A DNA stretch of 64,000 bases from Pachyseris speciosa (GCA_016490735.1 JAEMWC010001203.1:95001-159000); one strand, 5' to 3'; counted from the first letter of the stretch, positions 40,470 through 52,100 are shown. Notes: generated from the sequence alone by a model not told the origin. A program made the numbers and translations.

Positions 40470-40612
40470 TTTTTGTGGAGGGAGGAAAACCGGAGAACCC
40501 GGAGAAAAACAAACAACAAACTCTACCTTCAGATGACGGCAGGTCCGGGGAGCGAACCTGGGTCACAGTGGTGGGAGGCGAGTGCTGTTAAACCATTCCA
40601 GCTCCCCCTATG
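40470..40612 (-). mobile_element. tRNA-derived SINE
   Basis: On the minus strand, GGAGCTGGAATGGTTTAACAGC carries an A-box-like start and, 30 bases on, CAGGTTCGCTCCCCGG a B box. A non-tRNA body with TTTTTCTCCGGGTTCTCCGG and TTTTCCTCCC follows. The structure fits a 5' tRNA-derived SINE rather than a functional tRNA. Confidence 0.6.
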
Positions 40613-40762
40613 TGATCATAGTCTTGAGAAATTTTCAAATACCCGCGTGAATATGAATGGATACTTTTTTTTCTCCAGAGAATATCACGCGGTCTGTAAT
40701 GGGTAAACAAAGACCAAGCAAAAAAGGTTGATAACTTGTAACCGGCCAGTATGTAACTTTAA

Positions 40763-41768
40763 CCCATTGGCACCCGTGCCGGCCAAAACCGGCCGTAAAA
40801 AACTCCCATGCTTCAAAACATTGCAACTTTCTCAATTGCACGAATATTGCCTTAACTGTTAGTTGTGAGCACGAAATGGAATGCCCTTTAGATTTGGATA
40901 TCCAATAAATGCAAGAAATGTAGCGATTTTTACCAAATATGGCCTTTTGAGTTTGGACAAGAACGAAACTGACCGTTTTTAACGTCAAAGAGAAACGACA
41001 AAAATGCCCCTTTTTGCCTTCATGTTTTTTAAGGAAGTCATCGCCGAAAAACCAAACTAACAAAATTCAGTCCTTTTTCTAGCTTAGAAATGACTTTTTT
41101 TGTTCATATTCTTCTCCCGAGCGTAGATACAGCCTTTTGTTCCAGTGCATTCGGGCCCTTCTGCCATTTTCAACATCTAGACCACATTGCATGCTGGGAA
41201 ATGATGAGAATTTTTGACAGCACCCGTTCCTTGTCCCAATTCTTTCACATATAAACTAAGTCTACAGCCACTCCGACCTACTGCCAAAAATTCCTGCTTG
41301 TGGTCATCTTCAGTACTCAGAAATTCCAAAATATGTGGCGGTAGGTCGAGAAATTCATCAATAGTCGAGTCCCAAAGGTACTAAGTGTTCGACCGGCCAA
41401 ATTCCCAGTTCGTCGAGTAACAAGCCAAATTCAACAACAGGGTACATCACCTTGCTCGATTCTTTGAGAAAGTGGACTCTTAGCTACCATCACGCTTAAT
41501 GATGCTCATCAGGCAGCCGCTAAAGATGAAAAATGGCTGTAAATTTAACAGAAATCACAAGCAAAAAAACCGAACTTGGACCATTGTTGTCGCTTCCGGA
41601 TAAAAAATAGCTACGTCAAAATGACGTTTTCAGAAACCTTGAGCCTCCAGTGGCTTAGGACAGCACCACTTTTCCCTGGTAGTTCAAATAAAGAGTCACA
41701 AATTGCTATTCATTGTTTATAGGTGGAAAATCACTCCGAAAATGTAAAAACAGCCGGTAGTCAATGGG
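40763..41768. mobile_element. piggyBac-like non-autonomous element (TTAA target)
   Basis: CCCATTGGCACCCG...at the left and ...AGTCAATGGG at the right, flanked by TTAA on both sides (40759-40762, 41769-41772). TTAA duplication with CCC/GGG ends is typical of piggyBac. The short 7-8 bp inverted ends (CCCATTG) fit. No transposase frame is visible in 1006 bp. Confidence 0.72.
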
Positions 41769-42654
41769 TTAAGTATCAACTATGACTATGCATTGCAGTA
41801 AAAAAGCCTAACAATGGGGGCTTGTAATTGGAAAAAGTTAAATATTTCTTTAAAAGCCACAACTTCATGCGTCTGAGATTAGAGGGGGGGGGGCTTCCTT
41901 TTTGTTTCTTTGTTTGTTCCTTCCTTTACCTCTTTACCTGCTTATTTCTTTATTTCTCTATTTACTTATTTCTTTCTTTATTTATTTTTTATTTATTCGT
42001 TCTTTCTTTCTGTCTTTCTTTTTACATTTTGTCTATATTTTTAGCGCCTGCTTCTAAGCTCTTTCGTCTAATGTGGACAAACAAATTACATTTGCATTTT
42101 ATTTTTTACATGGTCTGTAATGGGAAAACAAAACAACACCATCAAATTTGGTGTTCCGGGGTTTTTCAGCTGTTCCAGGGTGTTCCAGTGTTCCAGTGTT
42201 CCGGTGTTTCGGAGTGTTCCGGTGTTCCTGGTCTTAGTACATGCCTGAAATGGCCCCCTGCAGACGAAACATCTGAATGTGGTCTTGGTATAAATAAATT
42301 ATGATCAGAGCCTCGCAGATTGTAATTATGGACAGTATTCACCATGATGAATTTCTCAGAGATATATTCTGGGACTTGATTATTCATAGTTTTGTTCGCA
42401 TGAGTTGGATATCTCATCTGCTACCTAAACTTGGCCAGTTGAGATCATGAAGAATTTGGGAACATCTGACATGCCAATTGGCTCCAGTAATTATTCATGT
42501 GATCCTATTTTGCAACATTTGAAGCCTGAGGACTTTCCCAGTACTTCCCTTCAATAGTCAAAATGTGGTAGAATCAGCAACAAGAGCACATGCTAATGAC
42601 ACCATAACTTATGCACACTAAGGATGTGCAATGCAGATTTAAGAGATCACCTTA

Positions 42655-42718
42655 AATTTATTTATTTATTTAACTTTATTTATATCTACATCTACATCTA
42701 CATCTACATTTATTAACT
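42655..42718. repeat. (ATCTAC)n / (TTTA)n simple repeat
   Basis: tttatttattta followed by four atctac units, directly before the LINE fragment. Confidence 0.8.
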
Positions 42719-43123
42719 TGGCAAAATCCTGTTAAAGCTTTTCAATACAAAGTTCTTAACTCAGTTCTTTCTACAAACACCAAGTTATATAAAATAGGTT
42801 TTAGAACAAATGATCTTTGTAGTTTCTGCAAAGGTCAGCCTGAGTCACTAAACAATCTGCTCTTCCACTGCCTTTATTCTAAGCAGTTCTGGAATGAGTT
42901 TGAAATTTACTGGTGCATTATTTCAAGTAAAAGGATCCACCTTTCCCTGCAAAATGTGCTTGTTGTAATTATTACTGAATCTACTGACCCTTCACATATA
43001 TTGCTGAACTATTTTGTAATAATTGGAAAGATTTTCTTGTGGAATTGCAGAAATAACCAAATTCTTCCCGACATTCATGGATTTCGAGCAAAAAATGTTG
43101 CAAAATATGAAACTGAAAAATAA
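42719..43123 (+). pseudogene. LINE ORF2 C-terminal fragment with poly-A tail
   Basis: An open frame without ATG: WQNPVKAFQYKVLNSVLSTN, then LCSFCKGQPESLNNLLFHC, a CxxC-x8-H-x3-C-like zinc-binding pattern of the post-RT region, ending AKYETEK-stop. A 3' UTR of about 270 bp and a poly-A run at 43397-43408 follow, marking the insertion's 3' end. It is a 5'-truncated LINE. Confidence 0.85.
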
Positions 43124-43654
43124 TCAGTAGGAAAGTATTCTTTAGGAAAATATGGATACTGTCTCCTTATCTATCTTAACTCACTGTTCCTGTCATTATG
43201 CCGTTAATCTTCATTGTACAGTACCTATACTGTATACTGCTATTATTCGTTTAGCTCATTAGTTGCTGTTGCTTGTCCGTAAGCAGTGTAAGTACCATTC
43301 TGTAAGTAGTGTAAGTATCATATTTTTAAGTAGTTTGTAAGTGGCACCAGTTCGTTATTGCCATTAATACAAGTAAGTGCTCCTTTTGTTGAAATTAAAA
43401 AAAAAAAGTTGGTAAAATCCGTTAGACATCGCACCAACTATCAAAAGAAATGATCATAAAATATATACAATGCTCAGATAAGAATTAACAAATAAACAAG
43501 ATAATACATATATAAAAATAAGTGAATCGTAATATAGAGTAAAAATTATGTAAAAAATAAATGGATTGTAATATGGAGTAAAAATTATGAAAATAAGAAA
43601 TCTCTAGAAATTCTTTGAAAAGTAGGGGAGTAATTTAGAGTTGAAGACAGCCAA

Positions 43655-43873
43655 TCAGTTTGACTCAACTATTTCCGTGGGTAGTTTATTCCATAGTCTT
43701 ATGGTCCTTGAGAAGAAGGCATAAAAATATATGTTCTTTGTCGTCTTGTCTTGCCTATATCTATAACGATGACTCCCTCGAGTTCTAACTTCAGAATGAG
43801 GTTGTAGAAAGCTATTTACATCAATATCAATTTTTCCACAACTCATTTTATATAAAAGGTTTAGTCGAGTCAT
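43655..43873 (-). pseudogene. LINE ORF2 C-terminal fragment, minus strand
   Basis: The frame ends with RTRGSHRYRYRQDKTTKNIY and FYAFFSRTIRLWNKLPTEIV. The FFxRTIxxWNxLP motif is diagnostic of the end of many LINE ORF2 proteins. It lies tail to tail with the plus-strand LINE that ends at 43408. Confidence 0.78.
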
Positions 43874-44593
43874 ACACTGTAGTTCTTAATTCTTAAGTCC
43901 TGATGTTTATACACATGTAAAACATCAGGACTTAAAATAGATTTTAAATTACAATGTGTATTAATTAGGTACATTGTTAAATATACTAATCACAAAATGA
44001 CTCAACAGAGGTCTACAAGCAAGGCCTCAGAGGTTCTGAGTTAGAAAAGTATGTAAAAGTGCTTGGTGAGACAATTTTGTTGACCAAACATTGATTTCAG
44101 AGGAAGAATGGGAGAATTGGAGGCATGGGTGGAATAAGGGGGCTAGTGGAGATTTGGCTTTTGAATTCAAATTTCTTTAAATAGTAGTCCTTATGTGGTG
44201 TACTGGTTATCATACAACTTATTAGCAGATTACTTAAGCCTACATCTAAACTAACTGAAGTTTCATATTTATTGCAATTTAATGGCAATTAATTAAGTAA
44301 TGGACAATAACAATGATAAACAAGGCCATAAGATTGAAGCGACCACCATCATTAACCATGCATAATTTCCTCTTTTATTGCTGTTTCTTGAGTTATTGGA
44401 GAAAGCCATAAGCTAATTCTATAATTCATTGAGCTCAATCCTTTATGCCACAAAATACCTACCTGTTAATACTGATTATTGTTTTTAAGAGAATTTCTCT
44501 GAATACTGTCTTCTTGTCAAGATTTTTTAAAGTTTCCTCTTGGTTTTGCAGTGGGATAACTGACAGCCATTTTGTGATCTTCTATAGCAACTG
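43874..44593. other. Intergenic, no gene recognised
   Basis: Contains a hairpin ttaagtcctgatgttt / aaacatcaggacttaa at 43892-43936. No other structure seen. Confidence 0.45.
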
Positions 44594-44820
44594 GTCAGTA
44601 TAAGATAATTGAGGCAAAAGTCTCAGTATTCACTCAGTATTCAGTATCTGCTGAATCAACACTCTCTCACTGATTAGTCCTGAATGACAAAACACAGCTG
44701 ATGGACACTGATAGTTATTACACCCTGTATCTCCCATTCCACAAGTTTGCTTGAGTGATACCAATACCATGTGCATTATTATTTCAGATTAAACCAAAGT
44801 ACCAATCAATAATATTTTTT
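44594..44820. repeat. Direct repeat shared with 50362-51045, copy 1
   Basis: cagtataagataattgaggc and the following 120 bp recur almost unchanged at 50362-50490. Its last part (gcattattatttcagattaa, ccaatcaat) recurs at 51009-51048. Copy 2 thus has an extra segment of about 500 bp between the two blocks. Confidence 0.8.
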
Positions 44821-45137
44821 ATCCACAACCCGAAGCCTGCTTTCACACTTTTCAATTCTCGAATTTCACTTGCAAGCAAATTAACAACCTTTGGTCTAGT
44901 TTGTTTTTCAAACTTAAACAACTGTTTTTTTTGTTTCATTATCTGGTGATGCATCCATTCTCCAAACACAAAGTCATTGATGAAAATTGGTTGGGAAATA
45001 AAAAAAAGTGTCAAAACTCTTCCAATCGGGTCACAGAAGTTGGGGAAGGTTTCTGTTCTCCTCCTGCAAGATTGGGCCGTAAAACATCTGCAGAACTTCT
45101 CTCGAAACTCTTGCAGCTGCCATATTGCCGTATACAC
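44787..45137 (-). other. Unidentified open frame
   Basis: A 117-codon minus-strand frame with KQTRPKVVNLLASEIRELKS and FGLWIKNIIDWYFGLI at its end. The C-terminal end also lies in the repeat shared with 51009-51048. An overlapping frame starts MAAARVSREVLQMFYGPIL in a fair context near 45122. I do not recognise either; they may be one broken gene or transposon remnants. Confidence 0.3.
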
Positions 45138-45293
45138 TAGTTTTATTTTTCTTCAATACGAAAAATGTTTCTGACACACTTTGCGCTGCATTTTGCCAAG
45201 CCACCAGGCGGGCTTTGCACTGCAGCAACTGGGAATTTTCTGGCACACTCTGCGCGGCATGAAATTTCTGGCACACTGCATGCAGTGTGTTTT

Positions 45294-45455
45294 ACACACA
45301 CGTGTAAAGTGAGGCGTTCTGGCACAGCGAAATACAGCCTTGGTTGTCCAAACCCGTTCCGGCAACGAACCCAGGGGTGAGTTGCTGGAACAGGTTTGGA
45401 CAGCCAAGTCTGTATGGAGCTGTGCCAGAACCCTCACTTTACATGTGTGTAACAG
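45294..45455. mobile_element. Palindromic MITE
   Basis: gttttacacacacgtgtaaa...gttctggcacagc is inverted as gctgtgccagaaccctcac...tttacatgtgtgtaac. An inner pair ccttggttgtccaaacc / ggtttggacagccaag closes the hairpin. Confidence 0.8.
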
Positions 45456-45556
45456 AATACAACGTCAAGATAGTGGTAGAGCTGCAATAAACATTCTTTT
45501 GAGATGGATGTAATACTTCAGGCTTTGTTCTTGATCTTGGTGATAATATTGGGAGT

Positions 45557-45807
45557 TTAACAAACGAGGACAGGAATGTCAACGAGAATGTCACAAAACA
45601 ATAGGCTTAATGAGCAAAAACAATCGCTCTGCATTTTACATTTTGGTACATTTCTTTGCCGTTCTGCAAAACAGCAACATGGAATGATCAAATTTTAGGT
45701 ATTGGCGAGAAGGTGAGCACATGATGACAAATTTTTCTTTCTTTTTATTTACTTTAATACTGTTCACAGAAATTTAGTTCCTGGATAGTTCGCCAGCATT
45801 TTACAAG
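45557..45807. mobile_element. Left half of a second TTAAGCAACGA-family MITE
   Basis: Matches 23836-24110 in order (gtcacaaaacaatagg, acattttggtac, cagaaatttag, ttcgccag). Its right half resumes at 49726 after a 3.9-kb insertion. Confidence 0.75.
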
Positions 45808-46212
45808 TTACTGTAAAACTCGTGCAGAAGCTGCACTCGTAGGAAAGCCACACCCCTAAATTTCAAGCATGAATTTGAGAAAGAAATAAATAAAAACTTG
45901 AAAAAAGCACTCTTGTAAAAAAAAATTGTTTATTTATTCGCAGTTGTTCGCAATAAACTTGCCGAAATCTAATGCTGTGTATTTACAGCAACCTTAAGAT
46001 GTTAAACAATTTAAAATACTTTTTACAAAGCTCATATTTAATCGATTTCCTTAATTCTTGGGGCTTGTAACGGTTGTCTTCATTGTTAAAGCCCACAGTT
46101 GAAGTGAAAACAATGAAATTTGAACGAAAATAAGGTGCAGGAGAACGGTACAAAATGTTTGCTTAGTAACCACACAAACATTTACAGAGGGAAGTCTGGA
46201 CACCAGAGTAGC

Positions 46213-46613
46213 TGACCGCCATCAGTTTAACTGCGGTCAAACGTAAAAAAAGTAAGAAAAGTCCTTTAAAGATAAGGTTTTTACATTGAGAGCTCAAAGA
46301 TGATAAGTTTTTCTTCAGTCTGTGAGTTTATTAAATCATTTTATGAATTACTAAAACAGTTTTAGGAACAATAAGGTGAATCGGTTTTCCTGAAGTCATG
46401 CATTGAAACAGAAAACAAAAACATACCGCACTGTACAGTCTCCACATTCTTCGCTTTAAAAAACCTTAACTTTTTTAGTAATTCATGAAATGATTTAGTA
46501 AACTCACAGACTGATGAAAGACTCATCATCTTTGAGCTCTCAACGTAAAAACCTTATCTTTAAAGGACTTTTCTTATTTTTTTACGTTTGACCACGGTTA
46601 AGCCATCAGCAAA
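46213..46613. repeat. Foldback inside the 3.9-kb element
   Basis: The arms pair over about 150 bp: tcaaacgtaaaaaaagtaag / cttatttttttacgtttga, tcctttaaagataaggtttt / aaaaccttatctttaaagga, ctgtgagtttattaaatcat / atgatttagtaaactcacag. Confidence 0.85.
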
Positions 46614-47799
46614 CAACATATGGAAAGGTTCAGAGCGGAAAAACATTCTGCGTAGCTTGCTGCGCATCAGCTTTTCGCGGGCTCTTGTTGGTCTTTTAAA
46701 TGAAATCGAGCACGATGCCAGGAAAGCGTTCGCACCGTGCGAAGTGTTGTGTTTTTTCTTCTATAATTTCATTTTTTTGCCTGAGTAAAGCACATGGGAT
46801 AGTATACCAACTAGTGTTAGACGAGGGAAGAAATATGCAGTGGAATTAAAAGCTTTGAGATTCCCTTAAAGGCGAGTATTCATATGATTTGAGTATGTTT
46901 GTGATCAAGGGAAATAAGATTATTTTTTCCATCGTTTGGTTGATAATTTTGTAAACAACAGCTTGTTAGTGTAGCGTTCAGTCCTAAATGATTTTTAAAT
47001 TCTCAGTTTAATCAAATTTTGGTATAACCGGACTGCTTGGAAAGACAGTGATCTGTTGGACACTGAAACGATTAGATTGTCACAGTAAGAAAAAATGAAC
47101 ACACTGAATATTTGATCATTTGAAGAAATTGAAAAGTGTGTTTGTACACCTGGTTTGTAAAAGCACTGTGCTTTGGATAAAAGTCAAGGCCAGTCAGCCG
47201 CTTTTTTGATAGCATCAGCTAGTTTATTTTAAATATAATCATTTGCTCTTTTTGCCTCAACACAACTGAAACGATGTTTTATAAAAAAGACAATGCAATT
47301 GCATAACTAACCTTTCTCATTAAGCTGCTCTAGTAGTGTGCAGTGTTTTTCAGTTTTGAAAGAACTATGAGTGATCTCGGAGAACAATGCACTTCTGAAT
47401 CCAGCGCGACGCAAATGGCAGAAAAGACAGTAATATGAGGGGAATAATTTGGAGGTGTTCGTAACTAAACATTTTTGCAATGAACAGTTGAATTCTGGCT
47501 ATACTGCTGAAAAGTCTGTGAAATTGTCTACAACAAAAACAAACTTGAGTATCAATAAACACTCACTGGTAAAGTCAGGAGCCCATCACCATGGGCTCCT
47601 GGTAAAGTTAAACCATTTCAAAAATAACTTTCGTACTTTTTGTTTGGCTGTGTGTTGGGACTTAAACTCAGTGTATACTGTTTATGACAAGCTGAAGCTC
47701 TCTAAATAAATACAGTAGATGATGCGAAAAGCAGCCGAGCGTGCATGTTCAGTGAATACTGGCCACACCATAAACTGATAAATAATCTTTGTGAAACAA

Positions 47800-48360
47800 A
47801 TTAAAAATCTGCTCTGGAAAAAAACTAGATACTTTGGCAAACACGGCACAGATTAACACTTTCGCTAACCACAGTTGAGCTCTCGACCTTAGATATTCAG
47901 TGGTTTGCCTTATATTGCCACAAATTGTGCACGAGGTTTATCATGACAACAAGAATTTCAGGCACGGTTTGTTTACATGCCGTAGGAACATTGGGGATCT
48001 TAGTTGTTAAATGCTTGTTTGCTTGTTTTTTTTTTTTACTTGATTAACACATGATAAACAAACTGCAGCACTTAAAAGTCTTAAATACATTTGAAAGATG
48101 AAAATTTTGCTCATCGTCGTTTTCATATGTCAAAAGGGATTTGCATGATGGAAAACCTCAATGCTGCCAAATGTCGCCAACCGTTAATTACTTGACTGCA
48201 AGAACGATAATTAAATTTTTGCGCAACAATTTAAAAACCCGCTCTGGAAAAAAATGAGATACTTTGGCAAACTCAGAAAATGAAGAATGACTCTTTCCCT
48301 ACCCTCAGTCGAGCTCTCGACCTTACCTATTCAGCAGTTTGCTTAGATAGCCACATTTTG
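47800..48360. repeat. Diverged tandem duplication (~430 bp period)
   Basis: gctctggaaaaaaactagat...gagctctcgaccttagatattcag...atattgccac (47812-47925) recurs as gctctggaaaaaaatgagat...gagctctcgaccttacctattcag...atagccac (48241-48355). Confidence 0.75.
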
Positions 48361-48773
48361 TTAACCGGCCCATGACAATATTGTGCTTTTGAAGGCGATA
48401 TATTTTCATGCTGCGAGAGAAACAAGGAGCTCAAAACGATTGTTATAGTTCAAGAAGTGTTGAGAAAATTGAAGGACAAAAAGGGTATATGCACACCTAG
48501 TTATTTCTCTGGAATAGTTATTGCTGTGTCCCAGGATGCCTGCAGAGGCCTATCCTGATTTTTGAAATAAAAAAATTAAAAAGCTGCCATTTTTTCAAAT
48601 TTCAGGCTCTTGCGCTCGCTCGGAGTTCGCGCATGCTTTTTGCGTTTTTCCACTCTGAAATGGAAAGGTTCGCTTTCCCATCAGATGTGCATGGATATCA
48701 TGTTTACTAGTATGACATATGGAAGCCATCAATCAGAGAAAACCTTGTTGCTAAACGAGAGTTTAACAACCCC

Positions 48774-49070
48774 ATGCCTAAACACGTCATGCAAGTAATG
48801 AAAGGCAATGAGTTGCATAATTACAATACAAGATTTTCTTTAGTAGGCAATTATCATATAAAATATTCAAGATGTAACCATCTATCAAAATCTTTTTCAA
48901 GACTAGGGCCCAAAATATGGAATAGCATCCCCCAAGAATTACGTAAATTATCGAAGTTTGTATTTAAGAAAAATCTACAAAATCAACTTCTACAAGTCTT
49001 GATGGAAGAGGACGATTATGTTGGCACACCTTTCCTAATCAAAAAATTTCAAAATAGTCACTCAAAGTAG
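48774..49070 (+). pseudogene. LINE ORF2 C-terminal fragment
   Basis: The frame contains ELHNYNTRFSLVGNYHIKYS, FSRLGPKIWNSIPQELRKL and MEEDDYVGTPFLIKKF. HNYNTR...GPKIWNSIP is the usual end of CR1/L2-type ORF2. The 3' part has TTTATTTA runs (49100-49180) and ends near 49325 (attttaataaacttgaactt). A 5'-truncated copy. Confidence 0.85.
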
Positions 49071-49725
49071 CTTTATCTAACTGCAATTGTTGTCTTATAT
49101 ATTTATTTACTTATTTATTTATTAATTTATTTATTTATTCAATATATTTATATATTTATTTATTTATTCAATGTGCATGTATATCTATTTCATCTCTTCA
49201 CTTATCCCATACTCACAATTATTATACTTACTCTTTAAACAGTCCTACCCGCTACCCGCCTAGATTAGCCTTAGCTATTTGCAGGTTAGCGTTGTATTAT
49301 GTCGTTAATTTTAATAAACTTGAACTTGGCAACGAAATGGTCGGCCATTTGCCTCACGAGTTCTTCCGAATACCGTGGTATTTTCTCGCACGTAGTGGAG
49401 AGATCAGTGTTGAAGATGACATTGAAAGCAGTTTTGTGGAAGTATGAAGATTCCATGGCAGTTAGAGTTTAGAACTACTGGCTAGCAAGATTCAGGTTTA
49501 GAACCTGAAGATACAAACGACTTGTTTAGGAGTCACCATTTCTACAGAAAGCAATGTGTTTAATCTTTATTTACTGAAGGTTTTTAGTGCTTCATGTGTT
49601 TGTGACCCCATAGAAGCCAGTTTACCCCTCTGAAAGCAATGGTCTCGTATATAAGCTGCACCCACGATTTTGAGCTCACAATTTCGACAGAAAGATGGCG
49701 GTTTATACACAAGTTTTTACAGTAA

Positions 49726-49835
49726 ACAAGTTGGAAAAATAGCAAAAGATTTAGAATAAGAAGAAATTACATTTTGAAATGACGTTTTCGTTGCGATCGT
49801 TGCCGTACCATCGTTGTTGTTTAAGCTCTCTAATA
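49726..49835. mobile_element. Right half of the split TTAAGCAACGA-family MITE
   Basis: Matches 24110-24195 (attttgaaatgac, cgttgttgtttaagctc). Confidence 0.7.
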
Positions 49836-50361
49836 TAACTTGAAATCATTTCTGTTAGCATGATTACATACTGTTAGCATGATTACATACATTTTTTTTT
49901 TAATTTCCGCTTTTGTCTGCTTGCAGTTCGTGTATCGGCTTTGCTCTTGTACACTTTTTTTTTTAAAAAAACAAGTTCAGTGCTGTTGTTCTAAGTTATT
50001 CGGTTCGCCTTTACAAATCTTTAGTAATGTTTTTTATCATGGGGAGGCACATGTTTATAAGCACTGCTTTTTTTGTGTCTCCTTGCCTTATTTTATTTTG
50101 CATAATGTGTGGTATGTGTAAAATGGCAAAACAAATAAACTGAAACTGAAACTGAAACTAACTTAACCACCTACCAGATAATTTACATTTAGGAGAGGTC
50201 TTTCTGTGTTGTTTTCTTTCACGTTTTCATATTTTAAGTCATTTTAATGCAAAGTACAGATTTTCTGTTCTTATACTATCTGGCAACTACATTTTTACAT
50301 TTGGCAACTATTTTTCCTTTTTTGGTGACTTAAGATTTTTTTTTTTGATTTAGTGCCCTGC
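49836..50361. other. Intergenic, no gene recognised
   Basis: T-rich. The 80-codon frame at 49879-50121 is hydrophobic only because of T-runs. It ends with a (gaaact)n run near 50140-50158 and aataaa at 50131-50136, possibly the end of another retro-insertion. Confidence 0.35.
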
Positions 50362-51048
50362 AGTATAAGATAATTGAGGCAAAAGTCTCAGTATTCACTC
50401 AGTATTCAGTATCTGCTGAATCAACACTCTCTCATTGATTAGTCCTGAATGACAAACACAGCTGACAGACACTAATAGTTATTATCTCCCATCAGATTTT
50501 CTGGCTCAGTTCCTTACCATGGCAGCACTTACCAGTATGCACATGTCATCAGCTTCCCTGTGGGGTTGACTTCTGGGCCAACCAGGGAGATATGTGGGGG
50601 AATACAAGGAGATGGATGGGATTCTTTGCCTGAGGGTGGGGGGAATCTTGACATTGTTTTACGACAAAAGATTATAGATTATATAAAAGGCACCTAAATT
50701 TGAATAACAATACTTTATACACCCTTAGCCTTGTGTTTATGTTTTAAAGTAAGGATTTTTTATGTGAATGTGAGGCTTAGGATGTATGAGTATTGTTATT
50801 CAAATATTGGTGCAATTTATGCAAAGGGTCTATGGGGTGGGGGAATTCACAAGTTTGTAAAGGATTTCAGGGGAATTTTCTGCTGAGAGACACCTCACCC
50901 AGGGGAATTTGTCTTGCAAGATTCCCCGACCCACAAGTTTGGTTGACTGAGTTTATATTCCCCCTGGTTAGCCTGCTGATTGACCCCACGGAGAAGCCGA
51001 TAGCATCTGCATTATTATGACAGATTAAATCAAAGTGCCAATCAATCA
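50362..51048. repeat. Direct repeat shared with 44594-44820, copy 2
   Basis: Homologous blocks at 50362-50490 and 51009-51048. The middle part contains gggg-rich sequence and an inverted pair tttgaataacaatact / agtattgttattcaaa at 50698-50713 and 50789-50804. Confidence 0.75.
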
Positions 51049-51344
51049 AAAAACAACACATTCATAGTGATAATTCTCACCAAAATAAGTTACCTTCTAA
51101 AGCTCACTTATTCCCTTTCAAAGGAAATTCTTTCATGTTCAGTGCCAGATTGGGGAAGGAAGATAATTGACAGCAAAACAACAGCATGAATTGTTTCAGC
51201 AATTCACTGTGTAACTTAATGGTGTTAATCCCCGAAGAGACTCTGTCAGGCATCATAGTTCAAGATCAAAATGTTTTATATTCTGATATACATAAAATAC
51301 TAAATCCATCACACGACAATCGGACATAATAGTGTTCATCCCAT

Positions 51345-51680
51345 CCCACAACAGAGTGTTTCTGTGGAGGAAATATTTAACAATTATCCTGCGAAATCTC
51401 GCGGAATATCACCTGATACTTAGCCAGCAAGGTTGTAGGCCTAGTTGGCTAAAATCAGAGGATATTCCACAAGACTGAGCAGGATAATAATTGTCTTTAT
51501 ACTATTCAACACACTGGTCATAAAGCTCAGTTTACTGAGTTTGTTTCAGAAAAGCTGGAAAAGCCACCATTTTTCCCACTGGCACGCAAAATTATGAATA
51601 TCCCAGGATATCTGTTGAGCATGCACAACAAATATTAAGTGCGCCATGACTATATTTGGACATTGTCACAATGTGTTGAA
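51345..51680. repeat. Foldback repeat
   Basis: The inner pair aacaattatcctgcgaaatc / ggataataattgt with cggaatatcacctgat / atcagaggatattcc spans 51388-51497. The outer fragments acaacagagtg and cacaatgtgttg are weaker. Confidence 0.6.
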
Positions 51681-52100
51681 TAATAAATAGTTGTTCCTTG
51701 GAATTCTGATGTTCCAAAAACTAACATAACCATTGAAATATTCCACTTGGCAACTATCAGCCGATAGTCGTTCGATGGAAACACTATCATGTAATGTTTA
51801 ATAAATGAGCAGGAGTGTTTTAGGACTTGATAAAACACGAATTGCGAATTTATTGAACGGTTTAAAAAGCTTTATTGTACATCTATCCATCATTACACTA
51901 AAAGTTAGATTTTTGGCTATTTTGGGCTAGAAAATTGGATGTAAAATATGGTCGTGTCTTTATCTGATATAAAGACACTCATTAAAAATCAATTTCTCTT
52001 GTATTTCCTTCATGAATTATTAATGAGTTTTTGATTTATTGTTACAGCCACGCTGATCACTCAGTAATCCTTGAATACATTTTTTTCTTCTTTCTCCATG
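51681..52100. other. Upstream region of the helical-repeat gene
   Basis: AT-rich. It contains ttgtatttccttcatgaatt attaatgagttttt near 51998-52035, an inverted copy of 33340-33370. No promoter element can be named. Confidence 0.4.

Larger units (their letters stand above)
40250..42245. mobile_element. MULE-like element with GGTGTTCC-repeat arms
   Basis: The ends GGCATGTACTAAAATCAGGAACACC and the inverse ggtgttcctggtcttagtacatgcc are flanked by exact 9-bp duplications TGAAATGGC (40241-40249, 42246-42254). Inside each arm is a run of ggaacaccgg / ggtgttccgg-type units, then acaccgtcaaattcgg-like sequence. A SINE and a TTAA element are nested within. No transposase. Confidence 0.88.
45808..49725. 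mobile_element. 3.9-kb inverted-repeat element with 5-bp duplication
   Basis: The left end TTACTGTAAAACTCGTG and right end cacaagtttttacagtaa are imperfect inverses. ACAAG flanks it on both sides (45803-45807, 49726-49730), and the interrupted MITE on either side joins cleanly if it is removed. Inside are a foldback (46213-46613), a 430-bp tandem duplication (47800-48360) and a LINE tail. No transposase found; superfamily unknown. Confidence 0.72.

Noticed and set aside
40540..40612. Possible functional tRNA gene (B box and A box)
   Set aside because: No full cloverleaf or acceptor stem can be formed and a non-tRNA body follows; a SINE fits better.
41828..42304. 158-codon plus-strand hydrophobic frame
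   Set aside because: Its hydrophobicity comes from tttatttctttatt runs and its end runs through the ggtgttcc array of a transposon arm.
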